40,956 nt of DNA from an uncultured Planctomycetales bacterium (GTDB lineage Bacteria > Planctomycetota > Planctomycetia > Isosphaerales > Isosphaeraceae): assembly GCA_903926465.1 (NCBI GenBank), contig CAIYJE010000024.1, positions 1 to 40,956 on the forward strand, read 5' to 3'. This document shows, one piece after another, positions 34,101-40,956 of the stretch. Each line of letters starts with the position of its first letter. Position 1 is the stretch's first letter. Under the pieces are notes generated by a model that was given only the letters and a program-made list of their open reading frames with translations, did not search any database and was not told the DNA's origin. A program made the position numbers and the translations under genes.

Positions 34101-37100
34101 AGTAGAAATGCGCTGTGATCCGGCCCGTGGCCATGCTGAAACCAAGCTCGATCTGGACGTTGAACGTTTTGCCGTTGTACGTCATTGGCAGCGTGGTGGT
34201 GAAGTACTGACTGCCGGCCGGAATCATGATGTTTGTATCGCCAAACCCAACCGACGTGAACTGAAGTGTAGACCAGTCCAGACTGGGATCGATCGGGTTA
34301 CTCACGTCCACCCGCTGGGCGGGTGCGTTGGCGGATGACGCATTCTCAAAGTTCACCCGATAACCAAAGGGATGGTCCACCTTGATGAACCCCTCTGGCC
34401 CGAAACCACCCGGGCCCACAAGGGAGTTGGGGTCAACAGAGGCGGCTGACTTTGTAATCTGTGTGATGGGATTTATTACGTTCGATTGGCCACCTTTGTT
34501 GCCGTCACCAGGAAAACACATTCCTGAAAAGTCTAAAAGATGGAATTCACCTTCATCGAGTCCAATGCTCGAGTTGACTATCTTATGTGGATAAATAGCA
34601 TTTCCTGCTTGTTCACCTACATAACCAAATATCGCGGCAAAGATTGCACCACCAATGGTGGGAGCGAATGCAGTGCCAAGGCCGAGCCCGATTGCGAAAC
34701 CAATTGGACCAGCGGGTAGTAGTGCTATTGCTGGTGCCCAGAGACCAATTCCAATGCCGACGGCTGTTGTAGAACCAAGATAAGTGCCGATGATAGTTCC
34801 TATTGCACCCCCGAGAAGTTTTCCATCAGAGTCACTGCTAAAAAATCCAGTTACAATGTCTTTCCCCGCATCAAATACACCCAACGCAGACTTGAAGATC
34901 TCGCCTGCAGCGAGCCCTAGTGGGTCTGTCAGGCTTACTGGGTTGCCTCTGGCGTAGGTGTAGTTTAATAATGTAATTGTACGAAGTGGGTCAGTTTGCA
35001 AAAAAGAACCATTGTCGCTTTGGTATATACGTGCTCGCATATAGTTAAGATCGCTTGCCACTTGCACCACACCATCCTGTCCATCAAAGATGAACGGGTT
35101 GACGCGGTTGCCAACTGAGGATTGTAGGTTCCCGAATGGATCGGTTATATAACTGTTAAAGTATGTACCGTGTGCGTTCGTCATGCCTGCCGTGTTGCCA
35201 ACCAGACTAAAGTCATAATAAGACGCCGTTTGACCAGGTAGGATCTGACTAACTAACCCAATTCCATAGTTATAACGAGCCTGAAGAATGCCACTTGCAT
35301 CATACTGGCTCACCAGATTCCCGAGCCCAACCGGGTCGAGCAGATTACGCGTGGTAACGCCATTGATGGTGCTGGCCACCAGGCTTCCCAGAGCATCATA
35401 TTGGAAGCGCTGGCTATCGGCCCCGTGGCTCACTGCGATTAGCCGGTTATTGGGGTCATAGCTGTACGTTGTAACGTCTGCCCCATCCACTTTTTTGATC
35501 AGGTTACCGTTGGCGTCATAGGTGTACTGCACACCCCCCACGGTGGTGTACTGGTTCATGTTGTTGGTGGTATAAGCCGAGACCGTTCCATTCTCGTTCA
35601 CCAGAACACGGTTCCCCATGGCGTCATAACTATAGGTCGCAAATGTGCCATCGGGTGCCGTCCAGCCCGTGAGCTGGCCGAGCGTATCGTAGGTGTAGTT
35701 CCACTCGCCATCGAGCGTTGTCATCGTACTGATCAGGCCGCGGATGTCATAAGTATACAGGAACTTCGAATTGAGCGACCCGTCTGGCGCATGGTTCAAA
35801 AGGCTGATGACCCGGCCATCGGCATCGTATGCGTATGTGGTATAGGTCCCATTTCCCATGTCTTTACGGGAGAGGCGGTTGTTGATGTCATAGGAGTAAG
35901 CAACAATCAAGGCCCCGGAACCATCGCGAATGGTAGACAGGTTTCCCAGTGAATCATACGAATATATCAGCGTGTAGCCAGTCTGGTCTACGCTGGACGT
36001 TCGCCGGCCTGCGGCATCATAAGTAAACGCCAGTGACAGGTTGCCGGGATACGTAATCCGGACCAACCGGTCTTTGGAGTCATACCCATAGACCGTGGTT
36101 CCTGTGGCATCCACCATCTGGACCAGGTTGCCACGGCCATCGTAACGATAGGATTGCACCGAACCATCGGGGAATGTCTGAGACGTAACCCGCCCCTGTG
36201 CATCATAGGTGTAGGCAATGGCCTGCCCCTTGGCATCGAGCGAAGAAGTGGGGTTCCCCTGGGAATCATAGCCCACGCGAGATTTGGTACCGTTGGCATA
36301 AGTTGCAGAGACGCGGTTTCCACGCGCATCCTGCGTGTACGTTGTCACGTTACCATTCGCGTCTGTCATGGATGTCTGGCTGTTATATGGTCCTGCATAC
36401 GCAAACCGTGTGTTATTCCCAAGCGCATCGGTAATTGTGGTTACCTGCCCCAGTGCGTTATAAGCGTACCTGGTCGCCAGGCCCGTGGGGCCCGTGGTAG
36501 AGACCAGGTTAAAGCTAGAGTCAAACGTACTGTAAACGGCGTTCCCCAGCGCATCGACGGTCTTGACCATCAAGCCCCTGGCATCAAAATAGAGCTTGCT
36601 TACGTCGCCGCTGGCGTTGGTCAGATCCACTTCCCCAGCGCCCGGGTAACTGATGGTTGCAGGCAGCGCGCCGCCGTTCACGGAACTGCCCACAAACCTG
36701 CCCAACGCATCGTACGTGAACGAACTGGTGATCCCGACCGTGCTCGAAACCGTGGCCAGGGCATACGCCGCGGCACCCGCCCCAGCGCCATTGTACGAAT
36801 AGCTCTGGAAGGTGCCGTCATAATAGGTCACCTTTAGCAGCAGGGTACTGCTGGCGTCATAGCTGAAGCTGGTCTGGCGGCCGTAGGGGTCTGTGACCAG
36901 ATTAATCAGGCCTGCCGCGTTATACCCAACCTGGATCGACTGGCCATCTGAGTGCTTCAGGCTGGTCAGCCGTGTTCCGGTATACCCGGCGGTGATCCGG
37001 TTTTTGTTGGTATCCTGAATGTAATCGACCAGCCCGTCGGCCCGGAAGTGCGTGAGCGCACCGCCCAGCTCTTGCAGGCTGAACGTACCGTCCAGTTCTG

Positions 37101-40100
37101 GAATCAAGGTTCCGTGGTCACCGGTCAGGGTGAAGTAATGGCTGGCGTTCCGGCTGTCTGGCTGGAACAGGCGATAAAGGCCGCCTGGCCCTTGAATAAC
37201 AACCGTGCCATCGGCCAGTGTGCTGAGCGATTCTTGCCAGGGTCCGCCAAGTTTCCAGCCAAGCCCCAGTGGGCCCATTGTGCCCCGTTCCAGAATGGAG
37301 CTACCGTAGCTTTGCCCAAGGCCCAGTGAGAAGCCCGGACCGGCAGTGCTGGTGTCTACGGCCGAGGCTAAACTGGGCACCACGTTAAAGCCCATGGCTT
37401 GCTGAATGGAAAAACGCCAGAGCTGAGAAATGTCTGTCACGTTCTGGCCCAGCCGGCCCAGGTAGCTGGCATTTTCATCCAGCGTGGTTACAAAGTCGCC
37501 CCAGGTGGAACCGGTCTGGGCCACCAGGCTTCCATACATGGCGTTCCATGCACCACTGCTCATGCCAGGGGGCCTGAGGCCATCCTGGATTGAAGACCAG
37601 GAAATGGGGTCTGTGTTGTCCTGGGAGATCGTGGAAAGAGTGAAATTTTTGTTATATCCCCACGCCCAGGGTTGTTGCCAACCGGCATAATAGACCGGAA
37701 TCTGAACTGATTCGCCAGGCTGCAGTACACCGGGGGTTTTGCCACTGGCCAAAATTTCAATGGTGTGACTGAAGCCGGCCGGCTCTGCACTGGTCCAGAA
37801 ACCCTGGTTGGCAAGAGCGGGGTCCAGGGTCATGAAAGCTTTATGTTCTGCACCATCTATTAAAAAAGGATCATCAACACTAATGACGGAAAAATATTCA
37901 CCTACATTTCCAAAACTCACAAGCCCGGTCTCCCGCATCTGCTGAACCGCGTTGGTAGCCGCGTCCCTGCTGGGATAGTGCAAAACATGCCAAAGGTTGT
38001 ATCCATATCTAAAGTCAAAATAAGTAAGATAAACCTCCCACCCATAGTGACCCGTATACGCGTCTACCACCAGCAATGGCGCGGGCATGGCCGCATCGCC
38101 CGTATTGCTGTACTGAACGTAGAGCGTGGTGGGGATGTGCCAGCCCACGGCGGACGGCACTACCAGGTTGGTGACCAGGTTTGCCTTGCCAACCTTGTCG
38201 ACCGTAAGGGCATTGATCATGGTTGCCGGTGTTATTCCCGGCCGGGCCACCGTTAGCGAGTAAGCCCCGGCGGGCAGGGTGTTCGGGTCAAAGCGGGCCG
38301 TGATCTGCGTATTCAGGTCAATGCTGAAGCTGGTCGGTGTAAACGTGGCTCCACTGGCATCAACCAGCGTGACCTTGGTTGTGGAGTCAAACCCAGAGCC
38401 CGTAAGCGTGAGCACGGTTTCGGTGTTGGTGGCTGTTATGCTTGGAACTGAGCCTGTGAGGGTGATATCACTTTGGGTTGCATATAGCGAAAAAGCGGCT
38501 GGCTGCGGAGCATCTTTGGCGTAAGCCAGAATGTACCAGTTTCCTGGATAGGCATTGGGAACCTGGATGGCCTGAGAATTGCTGACAGTTGCCGCGCTGT
38601 AATCAAATGCAGATCGTGTGGGTGGAGCCCCAAACCGGACATACAATTCCACATGGTCAGACAAGGAAGCGTCATTCAGCACAAACGCCAGATTCTTGGA
38701 ATCTGTCACAGCCACCTTGAAGAGTTGTGGCTGACCAGACCCGCTAAAGTTACCAGCGTAGGTCTGGCCGAGACCGAGATCCGTGATTGTGAGATTATTC
38801 AGGGCGAAAGCATAACTTCCCGTTGCGCCACTCAAGCTGTGTGCAACCAATGTATAAGCGCCTGATGTTGGTATTCCCACAATGATATCGGCCGTGATAT
38901 CGCTAAACAGTTGAGCGCCGTCGGGGCCGGTAAGCGTATAGGTGATCCCTGGGCTGGTTTGACTGACTAAATGAAACTGTAACGCTTGCCCGACCGAGGC
39001 CGCAAAGTTCCACTGATGTTGCACAAACGGCGTGGCGATTGTGCCTGATGCAACCTGATCAAGATTGAGCGTGTTAATGCTCGGTGTGGAGTCATAGGCT
39101 GCCACCAGGTAATGACCCGTGGCCGTGCTATGCCCGCTCTGGGCATTCACACGAATCTTGTAAACACCATCGGCGGGCAATGTGAAATTGTTCAGAATCG
39201 CAAGACCGACACCTGAGTTTACACTTGCAGACGCGATGACCAAGTTACTGGCGTCGAGTAGTTGAATGGCCCCCCAGCCAAGCGAAGGTGACAACACGGC
39301 AGAGGATCCTGAATCGACGATAGCCGTGATCATTTGACCGGCACGACCATAAAACGACCATTCATCGAGCTGTCCAGACTCTGTGATATTGCCAGGATTG
39401 ATAGAGCCCAGGGTCAGCGCACCGGCGTTGGGAATTTGGTTCAATGAGCCGTTAATCACAGTGCCATCAATGGCCGCGGCCTTGGCATAAAGCTGTAGCC
39501 CATTCAAATCCAACGTGCATCCGCTGGGCACAATCAGCGTACTCACGTAAACCGCTTCGCGTGCGTTACTGGTGGTATTTGCGGTGTTATCCACCAGCCT
39601 GACATAGGTATTATTAGAAAGTGCTAGGGTACCAAATGCGGAATTCTCAATGTATCCACTGGGTATATTACCCAGGTCTTGGCTGGCCGCCTCCAGGAAT
39701 TGCGGAGCTTTTGCGGTTCCTGAGCCATTCAGGTTCACCCGCCCCTTGGGGTTAAACAGCAGCGGGTTGCGGGTTGAGACCAGGAGACTGGTACCAAGAG
39801 TCGCTGTACTGGTAACAGTCTCCTGGAATACTCCCAGATTACCGTTCAGGCCGTTAATGGTCATGGCAGCACCGTTTAATACCTGAAGCGCCCCTGAATT
39901 CTGGAAGGCGCTTTGAACATTCAGCGATTCCGACAAAACATTTACTAACAGATTCCCCTGGTTAAAGAACGTATTGGTATTAATATTAAGTACTCCACCC
40001 GCAAGTTCACCGGCGTTGATACCACGCACCGACGTGCCGCCGGAAAGCAACTCCAGGCCGCTAACCTGGGCAGAACCACTGGTCGGTGTGAACGTGACGG

Positions 40101-40956
40101 TCAGGGTACCGCTGGCATCCGCTGTGACGGAAGCCTCCTGGACAATTGCTTTATATGCGGCGCCCGCGCTCGCAAAGATATCAAAGTCACCCAGAATCTG
40201 AACACCATTCACCGAGACGTTGAACTTGTTCTGCCCCGCCCCCGAAGAAATCTCATCCGCGAACTGGAGACGAAGATTATAGCCAGCGCTGGGGGTGAGA
40301 TTATTGAGCGTATACGTGATTGGGTTGTAAAAATAACGTTCGCTCTGATACATAGCCTGGGGCGCGGGATTGGCCACGCCACTGGTGTCAATGCTAACGG
40401 CCGTACTCGTTGTGTAGCCTGTGTTAAATCCTGTGTCGTAAACAAAGCCAGGCACCACGCCGCCACTATCATCGGCAACGATTGTCCCTTCATTGATCAA
40501 CGTACTGCTGCCATACCCGTAGATCGAGCCGCTACTCCCCCGCACCGTGATCCCACTCCCAATCGTGAGCGTGCTGTTATCGGCCCTGACGGAGTTGTAA
40601 TAATTCTTGCCAAATACAACCGAACCCGTACCACCCAATTTCTGGTTACCATTAATGTTCAGGCCACCCGTCGTGGAGCCGGCCTGATTTCCAAGATAAA
40701 TCGTCGAGCCCTGAAGCGTCAGCCCGTTGACAATCGTCGCACTGGCGCCGTTATTGGTCGCTAAATCAAGGTCGCTCGCCGCCGTCACGCCATCTAATGT
40801 GCCCCCACCCGTGAAGAATAACTTCGAACCAGAGGAAGCCTGGTAAGTACCACCCTTGAGCGTACCGCCAGCCAGGTTCCAACTTCCGGTCGTGGCATTC
40901 AGGGCCAGCGTCGTGCCCGTGTTATCCAGGGTGCCGATGAGGTTGACCGTACCGCC
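31153..40956 (-). CDS. Giant secreted RHS/YD-repeat protein, N-terminus beyond window
   Basis: At least 3267 residues. The frame stays open to the window edge, so a GTG near 40788 is not the true start. From the N-terminal side the order is: passenger-like beta-helix with a malectin-like domain (about 40050-40470); three pre-peptidase C-type beta domains (about 38475-39390); an IPT/TIG-like domain (38215-38465); a region of unclear type; an RHS shell with many YD repeats (34910-37340), closed by SDNGSFLQTDP and ARGNPVSLTDPLGL; a tip with a glycine-rich hydrophobic segment (34590-34835); a DUF7619-like region (about 33570-34390) with FLPPEDGTGRGQGF and WTGQDDPGGSGV; an Ig-like domain (33250-33545); and four GLFFG modules. 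It is probably a secreted or surface adhesin-like or toxin-shell protein. No immunity gene follows. Confidence 0.88.
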   Translation of the reverse strand, partial: GGTVNLIGTLDNTGTTLALNATTGSWNLAGGTLKGGTYQASSGSKLFFTGGGTLDGVTAASDLDLATNNGASATIVNGLTLQGSTIYLGNQAGSTTGGLNINGNQKLGGTGSVVFGKNYYNSVRADNSTLTIGSGITVRGSSGSIYGYGSSTLINEGTIVADDSGGVVPGFVYDTGFNTGYTTSTAVSIDTSGVANPAPQAMYQSERYFYNPITYTLNNLTPSAGYNLRLQFADEISSGAGQNKFNVSVNGVQILGDFDIFASAGAAYKAIVQEASVTADASGTLTVTFTPTSGSAQVSGLELLSGGTSVRGINAGELAGGVLNINTNTFFNQGNLLVNVLSESLNVQSAFQNSGALQVLNGAAMTINGLNGNLGVFQETVTSTATLGTSLLVSTRNPLLFNPKGRVNLNGSGTAKAPQFLEAASQDLGNIPSGYIENSAFGTLALSNNTYVRLVDNTANTTSNAREAVYVSTLIVPSGCTLDLNGLQLYAKAAAIDGTVINGSLNQIPNAGALTLGSINPGNITESGQLDEWSFYGRAGQMITAIVDSGSSAVLSPSLGWGAIQLLDASNLVIASASVNSGVGLAILNNFTLPADGVYKIRVNAQSGHSTATGHYLVAAYDSTPSINTLNLDQVASGTIATPFVQHQWNFAASVGQALQFHLVSQTSPGITYTLTGPDGAQLFSDITADIIVGIPTSGAYTLVAHSLSGATGSYAFALNNLTITDLGLGQTYAGNFSGSGQPQLFKVAVTDSKNLAFVLNDASLSDHVELYVRFGAPPTRSAFDYSAATVSNSQAIQVPNAYPGNWYILAYAKDAPQPAAFSLYATQSDITLTGSVPSITATNTETVLTLTGSGFDSTTKVTLVDASGATFTPTSFSIDLNTQITARFDPNTLPAGAYSLTVARPGITPATMINALTVDKVGKANLVTNLVVPSAVGWHIPTTLYVQYSNTGDAAMPAPLLVVDAYTGHYGWEVYLTYFDFRYGYNLWHVLHYPSRDAATNAVQQMRETGLVSFGNVGEYFSVISVDDPFLIDGAEHKAFMTLDPALANQGFWTSAEPAGFSHTIEILASGKTPGVLQPGESVQIPVYYAGWQQPWAWGYNKNFTLSTISQDNTDPISWSSIQDGLRPPGMSSGAWNAMYGSLVAQTGSTWGDFVTTLDENASYLGRLGQNVTDISQLWRFSIQQAMGFNVVPSLASAVDTSTAGPGFSLGLGQSYGSSILERGTMGPLGLGWKLGGPWQESLSTLADGTVVIQGPGGLYRLFQPDSRNASHYFTLTGDHGTLIPELDGTFSLQELGGALTHFRADGLVDYIQDTNKNRITAGYTGTRLTSLKHSDGQSIQVGYNAAGLINLVTDPYGRQTSFSYDASSTLLLKVTYYDGTFQSYSYNGAGAGAAAYALATVSSTVGITSSFTYDALGRFVGSSVNGGALPATISYPGAGEVDLTNASGDVSKLYFDARGLMVKTVDALGNAVYSTFDSSFNLVSTTGPTGLATRYAYNALGQVTTITDALGNNTRFAYAGPYNSQTSMTDANGNVTTYTQDARGNRVSATYANGTKSRVGYDSQGNPTSSLDAKGQAIAYTYDAQGRVTSQTFPDGSVQSYRYDGRGNLVQMVDATGTTVYGYDSKDRLVRITYPGNLSLAFTYDAAGRRTSSVDQTGYTLIYSYDSLGNLSTIRDGSGALIVAYSYDINNRLSRKDMGNGTYTTYAYDADGRVISLLNHAPDGSLNSKFLYTYDIRGLISTMTTLDGEWNYTYDTLGQLTGWTAPDGTFATYSYDAMGNRVLVNENGTVSAYTTNNMNQYTTVGGVQYTYDANGNLIKKVDGADVTTYSYDPNNRLIAVSHGADSQRFQYDALGSLVASTINGVTTRNLLDPVGLGNLVSQYDASGILQARYNYGIGLVSQILPGQTASYYDFSLVGNTAGMTNAHGTYFNSYITDPFGNLQSSVGNRVNPFIFDGQDGVVQVASDLNYMRARIYQSDNGSFLQTDPLRTITLLNYTYARGNPVSLTDPLGLAAGEIFKSALGVFDAGKDIVTGFFSSDSDGKLLGGAIGTIIGTYLGSTTAVGIGIGLWAPAIALLPAGPIGFAIGLGLGTAFAPTIGGAIFAAIFGYVGEQAGNAIYPHKIVNSSIGLDEGEFHLLDFSGMCFPGDGNKGGQSNVINPITQITKSAASVDPNSLVGPGGFGPEGFIKVDHPFGYRVNFENASSANAPAQRVDVSNPIDPSLDWSTLQFTSVGFGDTNIMIPAGSQYFTTTLPMTYNGKTFNVQIELGFSMATGRITAHFYSLDPVSFLPPDVLTGFLPPEDGTGRGQGFFNYTVRPKTDLPTGRQIRNVATVTFDLGETIATDQVAEHDPSQGKDPAKQALNTIDVGAPTSHVVTLPASATSVVIPVSWTGQDDPGGSGVASYSVYVSDNGGAYTAWQLGTTDTSAFFLGTPGHTYSFYSVATDNVGLVEPKSAAADATILVPQNALDTVTELSSSKNPANLGDTVTFTATVARALGTDPIFGTVQFYVDGSAVGAPVTLDAGVATLATSALAAGNHVVTATYISNSSLNSSTATLAGGQTVVAPATGNTASFVQQDNITQGNWKSHYGADGFNVSQDPSANNPSIPTYASVTLSNADNYVWNPSTTNGRALQKTALNSTDRIAGTWYNASSFSIDIKINDGKSHQVALYALDWSSTVRAESIQVLDDLTGAVLDTQTLANFHDGAYLVWNIAGSVTFTITNTNATDNTNAVLSGLFFGGVPALTAQASFVKQDDATQGNWKSAYGADGYNLSQDKSGNNPSIPSYASVSLSNVIDYTWSSSTDDVRALQQTATGSTGRMAGAWYSGTSFSINVNITDGKSHQVALYGLDWDSTVRAETIQVIDTATDSVMDSRSLASFHNGAYLVWNIAGNVTFKITNASNANAVLSGLFFGGAPVGNSQAAFVTQDTATQGRWKGIYGADGYDISQDTSGSNPAFPSYAKVSINNASNAVWNASTTDVRALQKAAPFTTTGIAGTWFSNTNFSVNVNITDGQSHQVALYAVDWDGASRSETIRVIDNVTGNILDTQTLSSFHNGAYLVWNISGNVTFLVTNTGSSNAVISGLFFGSTPVATAQAAFVKQDTSTQGTWKGVYGADGFDINQDPSTNNPSLPSYAAVDLSQSSASTVWNASTGDIRGLQKTSVGSTDRLAASWYSNTSLSLGVNISGGPLHQVALYAVDWDNAGRSELIQVIDTVTGRVLDSRSISAFQNGVYLVWNVSGNVTFKVVNTSNTNAVLSGLFFG
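31156..33235 (-). repeat. Four tandem copies of the GLFFG module
   Basis: Copies occupy about 32720-33235, 32195-32705, 31670-32180 and 31156-31660. Each follows the pattern of the three copies at 23216-24770, including WK-S/G-x-YGADG, QVALY-x-x-DWD and a closing SGLFFG. The gene ends right after the last FFG. The first copy in each protein shares an extra N-T-D-N-T before N-A-V, so copies correspond by position between the two proteins. Confidence 0.9.
34400..34910 (-). other. AT-richer RHS tip region within the giant gene
   Basis: Directly after the RHS closing motif (DPLGL) the coding DNA drops to about 40-50 percent GC by line counts at 34501-34680, against about 58 percent in a sampled neighbour line near 33841. 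It encodes a charged start, then a long Gly/Ala/Ile segment (GGAIGTIIGTYLG followed by more small-residue hydrophobics) with repeated GxxxG spacing, and a polar tail with DEGEFHLLDFSGM. The composition break and place are those of variable RHS tips. Confidence 0.6.

Noticed and set aside
34400-34910. RHS tip as a nuclease or deaminase toxin
   Set aside because: No catalytic motif of known RHS toxins is visible; the segment is glycine-zipper-like. I kept it only as a possible membrane-active tip.
40700-40788. GTG near 40788 as the start of the giant RHS protein
   Set aside because: The frame continues open and in the same beta-helix style to the window edge, with no signal sequence or ribosome site here, so the true start lies beyond 40956.

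Overview
The window looks like a piece of a Planctomycetota chromosome. The evidence is a set of habits typical of that phylum: an ECF-type sigma factor overlapping a Ser/Thr kinase with a WD40-like C-terminus, a TIGR03067-type secreted protein, very large secreted proteins with LEPR-XLL-like N-terminal sorting motifs, a Tat-exported Gfo/Idh/MocA oxidoreductase, a GH127 glycoside hydrolase, and dispersed palindromic repeats between genes. The DNA is moderately GC-rich; I cannot place it below phylum level.

Layout. 1-905: the end of an IS element (probable ISAs1-family transposase C-terminus) abuts the truncated 5' part of a surface-protein gene. 1242-3224: M61 aminopeptidase. 3482-10865: a four-gene same-strand block: an NRPS-like A-T protein with an LpxL-like acyltransferase domain, a beta-decarboxylating dehydrogenase, an isochorismatase-aldehyde dehydrogenase fusion, and an Fe(II)/2-oxoglutarate-type dioxygenase. 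10986-11522: TIGR03067 protein. 11870-16214: Rrf2 regulator, UspE-like stress protein, and a Ca2+-type P2 ATPase. 16288-18047: a small acidic protein and ferrochelatase, both on the minus strand. 18449-22677: Tat-exported oxidoreductase and GH127 beta-L-arabinofuranosidase, separated by a palindrome cluster. 23213-40956: two giant minus-strand secreted proteins flanking a plus-strand sigma factor/kinase bicistron.

The two most interesting systems are as follows. (1) The 3482-10865 block reads as a small biosynthetic pathway. One carboxylic acid is activated and tethered to a carrier domain; the adenylation pocket lacks the usual Asp that holds an alpha-amino group. An LpxL-like domain may then transfer it, and three redox or hydrolytic enzymes supply or tailor substrates. 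I do not recognise this combination as a described pathway. (2) The two giant proteins share a C-terminal module of about 165 residues, present in seven copies (three and four), each copy ending in a G-L-F-F-G signature. One giant protein also carries a complete RHS/YD-repeat shell with an AT-richer, glycine-zipper tip, embedded in the middle of the chain instead of at its end. The sigma/kinase pair lies between them.

All assignments come from reading the sequence and recalling family motifs; no searches were run. The window cuts the transposase at its left edge and the N-terminus of the larger giant protein at its right edge.
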